Assembly: GCF_012273895.1 (NCBI RefSeq)
Contig: NC_052106.1
Location: 2,542,001 to 2,606,000 of the forward strand
Source: Zerene cesonia
Lineage: Eukaryota > Arthropoda > Insecta > Lepidoptera > Pieridae
DNA: 64,000 nucleotides
Direction: 5' to 3'
Every line of letters begins with the position of its first letter. Positions within the stretch are counted from its first letter, which is position 1. Below are positions 1 through 12,641 of the stretch, in pieces. The notes beneath the pieces are model-generated. The model worked only from the letters and a program-made list of their open reading frames with translations. It had not been told where the DNA came from and did not search any database. Position numbers and translations under genes: made by a program.

Positions 1-312
1 AGATATAAAATAATTAATTATAAAGATAAGTATTTTGAACTCTGAGACGAGACAATACATATCTCAATACGGATAAAATGTAAGATTCCCGCATCACGTT
101 GTCGCTTCACCAGCCACGTGGACACTATCAAATCTAAAATAAGCATCGCAAATCCTTTCAGACGGTTGTTTTCGTATTATGAACATTAATACGCAAAACG
201 GTATAAATATCTTGTTTATAGATAAACTATTGATTGAGGCGGATCTTGGAAAACATGTTTGTAATTATCGTTATTAGTATTGACGCAAATTAATTACATA
301 AATTCTGCTTAC
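1..312. other. Intron sequence of Pfrx
   Basis: This is AT-rich sequence to the left of the donor site at 312-311 (minus strand). It should be intron leading to the bisphosphatase exons outside the window. No exon was recognised in it. Confidence 0.6.
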
Positions 313-3300
313 CCGAGTGAAGAATATGGTCTGTGGTAATGCGCGCATCCCGGACAGATAGCCAAGAATGCCAGACTCCTTCTGTCCGACGACTTTATGC
401 GCAGTGACGGTCTCTCCCATGTTTTCAACCCTAACAAAGCTAATATTTTCCACGGTCGCATCTATGGGCTCATATTGTCTCATGTAATGTTCCAATTTCT
501 TCCGCAGGTCATCGACCGCTTCCTCCTCGCTCATGGTCTTGTAATCAGCTGAGTAATGCAGTATCTCAATAATGTTTCTCTCGAGCAACTCCTGGTCTTC
601 GCACACGCACTCGATGAACAAAATACGGAAGCCCATTTCCGTGAGGCAGTACTCGTTCAGCTCCCGGCGTTGCTCCCTCGTTATATTGGTGCCGTCGAAA
701 ATCTGTAAAGAAAAGCTATTTCAAACACAAGATGACACACCTCCATAACAAATATGAGTAGTATATAATGTTTTCTTGAGTGTTAATATTTAATTTATTT
801 ATAAAAAAATCATACAGAGAGGAATGATAATGAAATACCATGAAAAATCTTCTCTTATTCAAATTGGATCCTTTATTTGCTTTAAATATATTAATGTTGA
901 CATTTTTACGCCTCCATTATATTTATTATCCGACTACAGTCAATGATATGAATGATATCTAACGTTTCAAATACTTTTGTATCAACATTTTTCCACTCGA
1001 TTTTTTTCCAAAGCGGTCTATCGAAATGCTCATTTCTATTTACAAACAGGCTGCAGGCTATTTATGACGAATACTGAGAAATCATTAAGAGCAAACAATA
1101 AACATGAAAGTTTATCATTCGTGTAATTCTAATACAAATAAATGCAGAGCATCATGTGTTCTATTTCAAGAGAATTTATTGTTGGCACTGTTCGCATCAG
1201 CTACAACGCATATTATATTTAGACCGTCATTTAAGGACACTTTATGTATGGTGAATATGTTTGCTCCCATTCTAAATAACGATTGATACAACGATACGTC
1301 TAACTGGAAAGATTTTATTATAAAATATTATACTACAAATCTGTTTTTATTTATTTATTTATATTAATTTATTTATATAATTTATTTATTTTAATCTGAA
1401 GATAAAATTCAATGAGCAGGCACGTTAAATATGAATGGTTTCATAAGTGGGGTTAGGCTATCCCGTCATCATACCTTTTAAATATTAGAGAATTGTTTTC
1501 CTCAAGTATATTTTCATACTGTTCAAGAACTATACCAAATAGGTACCAATTTTAGAATCGTTATTAAAAAGAACCACCGCAGATCACCTACTTATTAATA
1601 TTGGAGCGTCTGCGTTCAATACTTGCTAGCTAAAGAATTAATTTATCCCCCAATAATTCACGCCGATGACATCACAAATAATATAAAAACAAAGCGTAAT
1701 ATATCTGATAAACTTGCTTTTATCAAGGGTCAAACATTATGTAGTTCTAAGGAATGATTAAATCGATTATCAAGTTAATACATACATAACACGTTATAAT
1801 ATTTTTAGATGCATATTATTTACACAAAGACTTGTCACCGCCGGCCGTAGCTCGCATTGAGTAGCGCCGAAACTTCTAATGATCTTTGTTCGAGTAATGC
1901 ATTTGATTTTTGTTTTTAATTAATAATATTTTCGACATTTTTAACATTTATTCCTTATAGTTAAGCGAGTTCAATATCGTTATTTTTTTTGCTATTTACC
2001 ACAAGATCTTATTCAATCAAACGACTATCGTTAAGGTTGTGGGAGGCCAGGTAAGGCGCCTAGAGAAACCACTCTATCTGCACTACTTGGCTCTACTTGT
2101 ATCTCTATACTTAAACTATAAAGCTGTAAGGATTTTTAAGCTGTTTATTTAATCGAGTTTAATCTCATTAACAACTGATTGAAATACAAAAAAAATATTT
2201 ATATATCGAAAAGTCCATTTATTGAACTAAGCTATAAAAACAAAATACAAATTGTGTGCGATAGTCAATATTAATATAATTTTCACTTACAGCAACACTA
2301 TTCCCATCCTTCAACCACAACACAGCGTCTTGAACCGCCTCACGCGCGCTCTGGCGGCGGATCGCGGAACCTTGCTGGTTGTCGGCGCGGAATATGTCGT
2401 GCGTGCCGTACAGGGCCATGTGTCGACGGCGGTATTCGCTGCAGTCGAACACTATGGCAGAATATCATAGTTTAAAATTCGAATCCCGCCTCATGATATA
2501 GTTTTTTAAACTTGGCCTTCACGAAATATTGAAACCTAATTGACCTAATATAGGCATAAAATAATCTGTTCAATAGAAATCTGTTTCTCGCTCATATACG
2601 TAAGAGAGACTCAAAAACTCTCACATTGTTTTATAGTCTGTCAAAAGTAACAAGTAAACTTGACCTGCCTACTTGTATTAAATGTGTGATAAGATACCAA
2701 TAGATAATATTTAAACATATCTAAATAATACTAATATTAACGTATAACATATATAAATTTGTCTTTTAATGAGACCATCTTTTTTTTGTTTATTGATGAT
2801 TGATAGCAGCTGCTATCCCTACCTTTTATAAAACCCTGAACTAAAGAGCTATTTAAAAATCTAATAACAAACATCAATTATGCATCAAACTGTTCCTATT
2901 TGATATATATGATACATTTAATTAACATGTTTTGAAGGAACTGTAATCATTCTATAAATTAAATGTTTAAGTATTCTATATTAATTAATATCCGTCAGTA
3001 CAAAAAGATGTAATTAAAAATTGATTACACTAAATTTTAAAATGCAAATGTCAATATGCATATAAAATGCCTTTAAACGTTAATTTCCTTCGAATATTAA
3101 GCAATTATTGCTGAATAATTTTGTTTCAATATATTACGCGTTTGCAAACGGAATAGGCAATGAGGTACTAGGTATACAAGTAAATGTATTTTATAACCTG
3201 AATAACATAAATAGTGAGTGAGATACCTTCAACGAGGTCAAGGCGGTTGATTTAGTATCATATGCCTTTCCAACTAAATGTAGCGATAAACTAATTTTGC

Positions 3301-6300
3301 TTTTACAATCCTATTAATATTATAAATGCGAAAGTTTGTATGGATGTATGGATGTTTGTTACTCTTTCACGTAAAAACCATTGAACCAATTGCCATGAAA
3401 TTTCGTACGTAGACAGTTGGATAACTGGAATAACATATAGGCAACTTTTTATCCCGATATTCTTACGGGATACGGACTTACGCGGGTGAAACCGCGGGGC
3501 GCAGCTAGTTTAATTATATCTATTAGCAGCAAATAATGTACATGTTTTTTATAATTTTAAAAGTCATGTATGTACTTGTATATTATTTAGAATTAATAAC
3601 AACGTCATATAAACTTTATATAGAAAATATTTCATACCGCATTTATAATATAATATAAAATCATCTGTATATATATAAAATTCTCGTGTCAATGTTCGTT
3701 CCCATATTTATCCGGACCAACTTTCATCTAATGTTATGTGCATATCGGATAGGTCAGAGAATCGGCCAGCATCTATTTTTCATACCCCTAAATGATAAGT
3801 GTAAGGCAAAACAGCGTGAGTCGAAAAATAGATACTAAATTCTTATATTATAAAATCTACTGTATCTATTATCACATATATTACAAATAATATGAATAGA
3901 AATACAAATATGTATGATAAACCAATTTTAGAACAATAGATTTTATGTGTTCGTAAAATATTTTATTAGTAATTTATGTTATGTTTCTTACAATAGAATG
4001 ATAAAAGTAATTTTATCTGTTATTGCCTCACGCTTACAATACGTAATGGCAATAAAAATTTATAACAAGGAAATCATAATATAGTACTATAATTGTTGTT
4101 AATTTATGTGTTTTGCTTTATTTTTCTTTGGCTGGTATTTTTAACAAACTTCAAAAAAGAAGGAGGGTATCAATTCGACTGTATCTTTAATGTTTGTTAC
4201 CTCCAACTTTTATTGATTGAACCGATTTTTATGATTAGTTGGTGCCCCCTGTTGCCCCATTAAGATGGTCTAGTTTTAATAAATTATTTTCACAGATTAC
4301 ACAAACAGCACAATCTAGGTCATACAAGCTCATTCCAGCTCACCTTTAGTACTCTCTCCATTCCAGTTGAGATGCCGTGACAGGCGATGCGCCAGCTGGC
4401 TTTTGCCACGGGCCGGCAGCCCCACCAACGCGATCAATAGCGGTGCGAATTGGCTTACACGTCTTGTACGAAGCGACACTATAATAAAAAAGTGTACCCA
4501 TATTAAACACAGATATATACCAAAAAAATCTAATCATAATCTACCGAAAAATATAACGTTATTTCGTATCAGCGTGTTACAATTTTTCGATGTACAATCG
4601 AGATTACAATCTTCTATTGTATTCTTATATTTTCCACAATACTTCATTTGAAATTATTTACAACCTCAAAATAATCTATAGCGAAACATCTGGATTGCTA
4701 TGATTGAGAACAGACATCAAGATTCAAGATACGACATTATCAAGATTCAAGATCAACGGATATATGAGCTTGAGTCGATGGTCGTTCGGAACGCGATATG
4801 GGCCGTAAATATTATCAGCAGAGTCCACTATTCAGAAAGTCGTAGGTGTAATAACAATGTGAAAGACCTACATTTTACCAAAATATATAAAATATAATCA
4901 CCATCATTACAAAATCTTGAATATGCGTTTTTTAAAATAAGAATTTACGTTTTATCAAATTGTTTCATATGTTACAACCTTACTTAACCTTGTCTGGGTC
5001 AAATGATAATAAAAACATTTTGACTGGTTTTTGAATCAAGATTTTCTTAATAATGATCACAGGGTAATCACGTATACAGAGAATGACACGCGCCAAATTA
5101 GGTAACATGTCTGATAAAAATAATTAATTTTAGTTTAAGCTGAAATTATCAAATTACCAACCAAGTCCATTAGGTATAAATCACGACAATGATAATAATA
5201 TGAAGTAAATCTGATCATTATATATTCTCATGAATTTAATTTAACAATAAATGTCAATACATATGAATTCAACTAGTGCATAAATTGTAACGCATTAGTA
5301 CCGCATGCCTACCTAACAGACGTAAGATATTACGTTGAAGAAAAGTAACTGTTGTGATTCGTCACATTTCCTCGTTTATTTCAAACCATAGCTCAAGTGC
5401 CACGTTGATAACAATAATTTTTATTTTGGTCGCGTAAATTTGCGCGTGGCAACGGCCGACGCGGTCAGCAACAAAAATACGAAAACAAGAAATTGAGCAA
5501 TCTAGCCATCGACCAATGAAAACAGTTTATAGAGCCGCGCCTTCTCTTGTTTGTTTTTATATCGTAGGCTTACGTCATGGACATTAATGGATAAAATTTT
5601 AAAAATATAATCCTACATCCGTGTGGCAACGATCATATATTAATTTGCCACAATTTGGTGCTATGGTATGAATTCTATTTATTTTCCACGAAAAAAAATT
5701 GGAAACAGTGGATATTAGATTAATAAATTACAATTATTAATATTATATAATATTGGAGGCCTGTGTCCCAGCAGTGGGTTGGTGGTGGGTAGGTGGGTAT
5801 GGGCTGATGATGAATTGTAACTACACAAAACCGTTCCTCAAGAAAAAGCCGTGGCGGTGCTTTTAAAGTCCCTGCTATATCATTATGAAAAATTTTAAAG
5901 GATACTTCAAAAATTTAAGATATGGAAGCTCCACTCTACTTATGACTCTACCAAAGTCTCTCAAACTCTTATTCTCAAAAAGAGAGTTTCCCTGTACGTT
6001 ATTCAATTCGATTATATAATATCCTGCACTGAACACGACATAAAAATATCCATACGTAGACACCGCAATCAATAGAAACGTGCACGGTGAACGTACGCTT
6101 GCCAATACCGAGTGGACTTTGGACCCACGCGAGTCAAGGAAACTGTTGATCTACTAGCCAACGCACTTTGGTACATGCATCTGATATAGGTGAAGGAGAT
6201 TTATTTTGAAGTCACATGTATAATAGATTGTTTTGGTTATGCAAGTTATTAGAAACGTTTAATTGAAAGCGTTATCCAAGGCGATGGATGCGTTATTCAA

Positions 6301-9300
6301 TTTTTTTAAGAATGAGACTAGGTATTTTATACTCGTCCCTAAAGATTCCTTTGAATACGTGGAATTGTTGTGGATAAAAACAATAAGTGATAACAAAGTG
6401 ACTGAGCAATTTATTTTTACTATCAGTAAATAGTATGAGTAATTTTTTATTTAATTTATAATAATAAATAATAGTATTTATTATTTTTAATCGTCTTAAA
6501 ATGAAGATAAGATAATCCCTTTAAAAATTATTCTAATTATCAAATTCAAAGCTATATTAATAAACTGGCTTTAAAGTCTAAATGCTTTGAATTATTATCT
6601 GCCTACGAATAATTGAAAAAAAAAAAACAATGAATTGTAATTATAGTATTTTTAACGGGCGACACTGCTAATTACTGCGCTGACATAATATTATAATATG
6701 AGCGCTAATAATGATTGCTCCGACCAATGATTGACGTCAAAGTTCATGCTAAGTGCTCGTGCATAAAACATTGCATTACCGGGTCATCTTACGTTTTACA
6801 GTTCCAATACTAGAAACATAAACATTCAACGAGACAAACAACGTTTTATAACGTAATGTGAAATTTTCCAAATACAAATCTATCATACAGTTACAACGAG
6901 AATAATTAATGAGTTGGTGACGTTTTTCGCAAATACAATCAAGTGCATCTATGCGTTGAAGGATTTTTAATTCATTTCAATTTCCCATCGCGTTTCAACA
7001 GTTCAAAAATAATTAATATAGGAAGTAAAGTTTTTGTGTCATCTTGTTTTTTCGATTAAATACTTTTTAATCAGAACCGGAAAATGCACACACACACCAC
7101 ACACACATCCTGATACTGCCTTCGTACTCCTGTACATTATGTACTCTTCATGGGAATCATTATATTTACAACATAATATTTATTCGTAACAACAAACACT
7201 CGACCTAGAACTTTATATTTATACAATTGCAGACCTTTGTCAATCAGTTTGTGAAGAGAAGCATGTGACAGAGACGTCGTTAATTTGTTGAAATGAACTA
7301 ATTGACTCATGTAATGCGACTAAAATTAAAAGCAGGTTTTAGTGGTCACATTCGCAAGAATAGGCGAACCCAAAAGTGTATGATGATATATGCAAATGTT
7401 TATGCATAGTTTTCGTTGCATGTATGTACCTAAACATTCATACAATTTGCCCGTGAGTGAGTGACCCAGGTAAGATGTTATTAAAATAATTTTATCATAA
7501 CTATTAATCTACATATATACAATTAATTAGCTACAAAGCCCAATATATCGACAGGAAATGATATGATCAATTATCATGTACTGTAGTTAATAACAAAAGA
7601 AAACGAAAACATCATGCGATACAATAATTTATCGTTTTGAATATTTTAAAAAACATATTGTTAGTCCAAAGCTTTTCTGATAGGAGGCATAGCAATACAG
7701 GCTTGATAAAACAGATAAAGTACAGGGGGCATAACAACAAAATAAATTATGAAAACATAAAAGTATTATCACTATTGTTATTATAATTAGGCGATAATAA
7801 ATTGTTGAACTTATTCACCAACTGTGTGGCAAATTTTCCAAGTGCTACAGATATGAAAAATAAAAAGAAATATTTATAGAAATGACGCTTTGAAAACCGT
7901 AGTGAAAGAATTTAACTGGTATAATATTTATTTTTCTTTTAACAAGTGATAAGCCTTTACAAATATTTTCACTTATTCTCTATGTTAATATTGATTAACA
8001 TGCACCTGTCTAAGGACAATAAGCACCGAGTTATCAGATCTGTTGCCGGCCTTGGAACAGTGGGCGTGGTCTGACGTCATTTGACGTGGTCGTTGATCAC
8101 ATTGTTTCGTGTTAGTCTGTACAGATGAACTTGTTCATAAAACCTAATTGATGTGCCACTTGATATATTGCGTCCAGTTAAGCTAATAATAGCCTTAAAA
8201 TTATTGCGGCGATAATATTGTGTACTGCTATCAGGTTTTACTGTTAAATTGTATTTCCTATTTTACTTTGCGCTTTTATTTTATGAGTAAAATTGGTGGA
8301 TGTAAGGATTTTTTAAAGGCAACTACTGAATATATAAATTTGTACATCTGTCCTGCGTTTTGTATGATCTGGAACATTCCTGCTTAATTTCAATATGTAA
8401 TAAGTGTGTGTTGAGGAAAATGAGTATGTGAGTAAAATTCTTGAACGTCACTTAAATGTTGTGAATAGCTACTCGATTGTAATCGTGATTCAGCAAAATA
8501 ATCCCTCTTTTTTTATTAAATATGTGGCCATTACAAGAGCAAATTTGGTTAACGCTACCTCAAAAAACTTTTTATTTATATACATATGATCTGCTTTCTG
8601 CGAACAGAGTCGCCTTCGCGATGAACTTATTGAGGTTATTAAAGTTAAAGATAAGCCCGGAAAATGAAAGTCAGATGGGCTATAATGTATCATAAATTTT
8701 CCGCGTGATAGACTGACGCATTGAAGTTTTCTCAGACCTCTACCAACGATGCGACGGTCTGACTTTGGCCGATTGCCATGTCGAATGTTGCACGTTCCTT
8801 AATACGGTACTCATTTATATCTATATTATTATGGTCTAAGTTTGGTAAATACATTGTTTTACAGAATTAACAAATATTACTTCTTTTATGACGTCTTTAA
8901 ATTCGATGAATTTTGAGTATTACCTAAATATAATTATACAAAATAGTTTAAGTTTTAAGCCCTATTGCTTGATATGATATTTTAGGTCTTGAGCACAATA
9001 GGACAGCATAATATTCGCACTTCTAAGTTGTTCACCAATCGCAAAATACCATAAATCCACTCAATTGTTATGATTCGTGTTTATCATAACAGCTCATTCA
9101 GGTACCTTTTCGAGCAATTGGTTTCAGATTTGTTTATAAAGAATGTTCTAATTATAGTAACAAAAAATGTTCAAGTTCATTCATTTCCTTTGTATAAGTA
9201 AATGCTACGTGTTCCGTATTGCATTGTGAATATTTTGGACAAGTAACATAGGATATTTAAATACATATAAATGTTTGAAATATAGAAATTGAATTTCTTC

Positions 9301-9941
9301 CTGGTATTTTACAATTTCTGGGACGAAGCCAAGACAATTTTGAACTGGGGAGTTTTGCTTAATCTCTCAACAGGAAAAATGGTGCTCGTATAATTGCGTC
9401 CAGGCAAAACAATTGGTATATTTATTTGACATAAAAGAATGAAATTTCCGTTGTATGATGGGTAATCATTGATCGAGGATCCGCTAATACTGGCCATAAT
9501 CTTAATAACTGGTGTATAAATACATTCAATAAATTTATTTTCATTGACAATGACCTCTCAGACGCAAGGTAGGCAACTTGCAAGAACTCAACGGAAGCAA
9601 AAACTGTGAGGTCCTATCAGAATTTATATAAATTTATAATATGATACAATAAGGCTTCGGTGTTTAAGTGTCTAAGATAAGGGACGACTTTGTGTATTGT
9701 GCATACAAATTTTCAGCCGCACCTGGAATATTCATACATTCTTAAACGCTTTTTTTAGTATTATATCAACATCGAAGGTTTACATGATTTCACTGAAATG
9801 GTTAACAACTAGGTGCGACGATCTATCGATGTTAGATCTGTCAACTGATATGGTCTTGAGCTTACCATTGGCAAGAGCGCCATGAAGTGCTTTCTCCTTG
9901 TCCTCCATCATAGCGTGAGCAGTGCTAGCTCCTGGTGCCAT
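313..9941 (-). CDS. Pfrx: 6-phosphofructo-2-kinase/fructose-2,6-bisphosphatase, 5' part (partial at left edge)
   Basis: This bifunctional cytosolic enzyme makes and degrades fructose-2,6-bisphosphate, the activator of phosphofructokinase. Minus-strand coding exons are 9941-9866, 4478-4344, 2451-2291 and 702-313. All have GT/AG ends and the phases join without a break (254 codons visible). The kinase half is clear: the Walker A loop GLPARGKS is near residues 45-52, followed by LSRHLNWNG, then STKVFDCSEYRRR across a splice, then FDGTNITREQRR near 126-137. The last visible residues, QTIFFTR, stop exactly where the family continues with the bisphosphatase HGE motif, so the phosphatase half lies left of base 1. 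The start is the ATG at 9941 (good context, G at -3 and +4). The first exon is the least certain: it has no family motif, but its donor phase matches exon 2 exactly, and the frame stays open further upstream to 10223. Introns are long (1.6, 1.9 and 5.4 kb). Confidence is very high for exons 2-4 and moderate for exon 1. Confidence 0.9.
703..2290. other. Pfrx intron, nothing recognised
   Basis: AT-rich intron between the exons ending at 2291 and starting at 702. It contains simple TTTA-rich sequence around 1340-1392. Short open frames in it (for example 1104-1286) show no family resemblance or codon bias. Confidence 0.6.
3309..3508 (+). mobile_element. Non-autonomous Helitron-like element, about 200 bp, copy 1
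   Basis: It begins with TC and ends in CTAG, and sits between a host A and T. A short hairpin (stem CGCGG/CCGCG, loop GTGAAA) lies just before the end. These are the structural marks of Helitron termini. Close copies occur at 14878, 53068, 54019 and 57058. It lies in a Pfrx intron and encodes nothing. Confidence 0.7.
4150..4290. repeat. Interspersed repeat fragment (GAAGGAGG...CAATTCGAC type)
   Basis: The stretch begins AAAGAAGGAGGGTATCAATT, then has a run around GTTACCTCCAACTTTT and GAACCGATTTTTATGAT. This resembles a very common lepidopteran interspersed repeat. Shorter related pieces occur near 16435 and 60455. The class is not known to me. Confidence 0.45.
5753..5817 (+). mobile_element. 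SINE tail fragment (CAT-tail family)
   Basis: It reads GGAGGCCTGTGTCCCAGCAG and continues to GGGCTGATGATG. This is the reverse complement of the 3' part of the full SINE at 20168-20477. The tRNA-like head is absent, so this is a 5'-truncated copy. Confidence 0.65.
6732..6739. promoter_or_regulatory. CRE-like palindrome TGACGTCA
   Basis: Perfect consensus for CREB/ATF binding, within the long 5' intron of Pfrx. A second perfect copy lies 1.3 kb away at 8072. Function is inferred only from the motif. Confidence 0.3.
8072..8079. promoter_or_regulatory. CRE-like palindrome TGACGTCA beside a GC box
   Basis: The perfect TGACGTCA is preceded by GGGCGTGG and followed 3 bp later by TGACGTGG, in a GC-richer patch (8041-8100) of otherwise AT-rich intron. 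It could be an intronic enhancer of Pfrx. This is motif evidence only. Confidence 0.3.
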
Positions 9942-10223
9942 CACTATCTTTCTCAAGGAAGGTCTCCGCACTAGTGCGACAATATGCTTCACTCGGTGAT
10001 TCTGTGGTTTCCGACGACGCGTGCGCACTCTATGGAGGCCTCCAGGCGACTGGCCGCCGACACTGGCGCTTATCACGGATCGACCCTTATCACCGCCACG
10101 GCAGTGATTGCCGACTAACCATATAATAGCGGAGTAGACTTTGCAATATATGAGCCAAAAATACAAATACCAGTCCCCTCTGATGCTCAATATCGCCATT
10201 AACAGCGATCTGGAACAAAACAA
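9942..10223 (-). promoter_or_regulatory. Possible promoter/5' UTR (or extra N-terminal coding) of Pfrx
   Basis: Immediately upstream of the proposed Pfrx start, GC content rises sharply between about 9940 and 10130 and CpG is frequent. The reading frame of exon 1 remains open up to 10223, so the stretch could be 5' UTR or an N-terminal extension rich in basic residues. No splice acceptor clearly separates the two options. Confidence 0.35.
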
Positions 10224-10259
10224 AAATATATTAAATAACTTAAATAAAATAGTGCGAAT

Positions 10260-10304
10260 CGGACTCGCGACACTACGGGTTCCGCCCTTAGTGTCGCGAG
10301 TCCG
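10260..10304. repeat. Perfect inverted repeat, 16-bp arms, 13-nt loop
   Basis: The arms are 10260-10275 and 10289-10304 (CGGACTCGCGACACTA and its complement). The loop carries GGTTCCG. The surrounding wording (GCGAATCGGACTCGCG...GGGTTCCG) resembles a common lepidopteran interspersed repeat. Confidence 0.7.
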
Positions 10305-12285
10305 CTACAAAGCGAGTACAAATAAGCTAAAGAACAACTGCAATAAAAAAATTGTCACCCGTCCTATTTACGCCCGTACCAACCGCAAATAAATATCTGA
10401 AAATTACTACTGTCCTACTATTACAGTTCATGAAATAAAGCCTGGTGCCAGTCGGACCGCCAGACAGATGTGCGTAGTTGTAGTAATAGGGTCCCGTTTG
10501 GGAACGGAACCAATGAATTAAAATTGGTCAATTAAATTTAAGTAAGTATAGCAAATTACATCTATTAAAGATGATATTTAATAACATTCTAATATTTTAA
10601 CTTTGTTATATGGACTGTGGTTGTGTTTAATATAAACAACCAGGCGATTGTCCTTTTGAATCAGCTGAACAAGGGATATTTTTAGCTCAACACAATGGAG
10701 CCTAATATTTTTGTCCTCTTATTATATACTCGGAGTGTAATTGAATTCACATCGTTTTCGATCATCATGTTATATTTTAATACAATCTATAAGTTGGAGA
10801 ACATTCTACGCGTTTTATACGACTCGTTCGTAGGTGTTATTATTCAATTAGTAAAGAAATTGTCCTTTTCGTGTCCTACTACTATTACTATACTAGGCAA
10901 TATGTTAGCGTTAGTAAAGTACCCTAGGCTATATATATTATAGGAGGGAAACACAATATTCCCATAGGAGGATCCATTGTGATGCGCATTTATATTACTC
11001 CGTATTTCGATAGGTGGCGCTATATTAAAAATGTGACATGTATGACAAATGTTAATTTTCTTTGCCAACCTCAGTGAAAACACGGGCACTTATCGTATTT
11101 TTTATTATAAACTTTATTTGCAAGTATTTTATACAAATAAATTAAGATATTTCATATTTCAAAATTGTGATCGCAATTATTCGTGGTGATTTACCATTGT
11201 GTATATGAGCATTGATGCAGATTTATTTTGATTGATTGCAGAATATGTCAAAGAATCGGACGAATTTATAACTATGTCTCTTTTTCCTAAATGATTTGTC
11301 GAAAGAAAAAATAAAACAAATAGTTAAATTTTATGCTCGCCATGTGTATGTTAGCCACGATGTCATATTTACCACCAAATTTCCATTTCATTGACGCTCA
11401 ATAACACTGCAAATGACTTTGGTTCACGAAGGATGGGCTCTACCTGTTTTAGACCCAAATATATAATTCTCGGAAAACATCCTTACCAGACAATGATGCC
11501 TTACTGAGTATTTATTAACTTACGTAAAAAATGAACGGCTGCAATTGCAAGAAAACATTCATTCAACTTCATGTATCCCGCCAATTTTCGTCAATTGTTT
11601 ATTTTAGAAAAAGCTTTTTCACTTTTGAAGACTTATCCGATGACATTATATATCGTGTACTATTGTATACTTACAGCCATTTTTATTTACCCTAAAATCC
11701 CAATCATTGGAATTGAATATGTTAATTCTTAATAGAAAGCTGATCAGAAAAAGACTTGATTGTTAAATTACACAATATTTATGTTATTATTATCTACCCA
11801 AAAAATCATTCAATCTTAATTAGTAAAATTACTCGGCACGGCAGTGGGTGTAGCTTTATCGTGAGTACCGTCCAATTAGTCTCGAATTTAGTTCAAGAAA
11901 GTTGAAAGAGCAAGAAATTATTGAAGAAAAGTTCCTTTTTCGAATCCACCGCCTAAATTAAGCTCAGTCACGTCTTGAAACGTCGATTCTTAAATGGCAG
12001 ACAAGTTTCACAAGTTTATTTTATTGAAAAGTGTGTCGTACACTGTACGTACGTACGCTGGCTCGTTTTAATACATTGTTTCACAACAAACAATGCGGAT
12101 ATAGAGATATGTAAGTAGATACACGTTTATAGAAAACTAATAAATGCTAGCGAGTAAGCGATTCGAAATTTCTGTTTCAAATAAAGACAATTGTATTATC
12201 CATTAAAAATGACGATGAATATCGAATTTGACGTTCATATGTTTTGGTGATCCAATAACGAGTCTTTTATTAATTATATTGCAAG
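10305..12285. other. AT-rich spacer, nothing recognised
   Basis: No coding exon, RNA gene or clear repeat was recognised. Short open frames such as 10695-10943 have no recognisable motifs and lie in AT-rich sequence. Confidence 0.5.
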
Positions 12286-12641
12286 CTAGCAATCCGCCCA
12301 CGACTTCGCCCGAGTAGACAAAGGGAAAGATAGATATTTTCGGGGTTTCACCACATATTTCTATTTCCCGTGAGATTTCCGGTATAAAAAACTAAACTAT
12401 ATCATTTCTCTAGTCACATACTGTCTTTGTACCACCCAAATCGTTTTAGTGGTAAAGGCGTGAAAGAAAAACAGCCAGTCAGAGGTCCTTTCACATTTAT
12501 AATAAATTAGACAAATGGACATTGGATAATTTTTATCCTGGAAGTGGGACTTCCAGGGAATCCAAAATACGCGGAGAAAATCCGAGACTATATTTTCCTT
12601 TGCCTATGTGTACGTGGGCGAAGCCGAGGGCGGAACGCTAG
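12286..12641. mobile_element. Interspersed element with inverted CTAGC ends
   Basis: The left end reads CTAGCAATCCGCCCACGACT and the right end is close to its reverse complement (GGGCGAAGCCGAGGGCGG, then AACGCTAG). The pair gives imperfect terminal inverted repeats of about 28 bp around 356 bp. A fragment of the same family lies at 21739. It is either a TIR element or two Helitron-like ends in opposite orientation. Confidence 0.5.

Larger units (their letters stand above)
4479..9865. other. Long 5' intron of Pfrx
   Basis: 5.4 kb of AT-rich intron between coding exons 1 and 2. It contains a SINE tail fragment (5753-5817), a GC-richer stretch with a minus-strand TATAAA (about 5400-5560), two CRE-like TGACGTCA sites (6732 and 8072) and a short CA-rich run near 7088-7108. 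No further coding exon was recognised. Confidence 0.55.

Noticed and set aside
2462..2500. TTCGAATCCCGCC, resembling a tRNA T-loop/B box
   Set aside because: No A box, acceptor stem or cloverleaf could be built around it.
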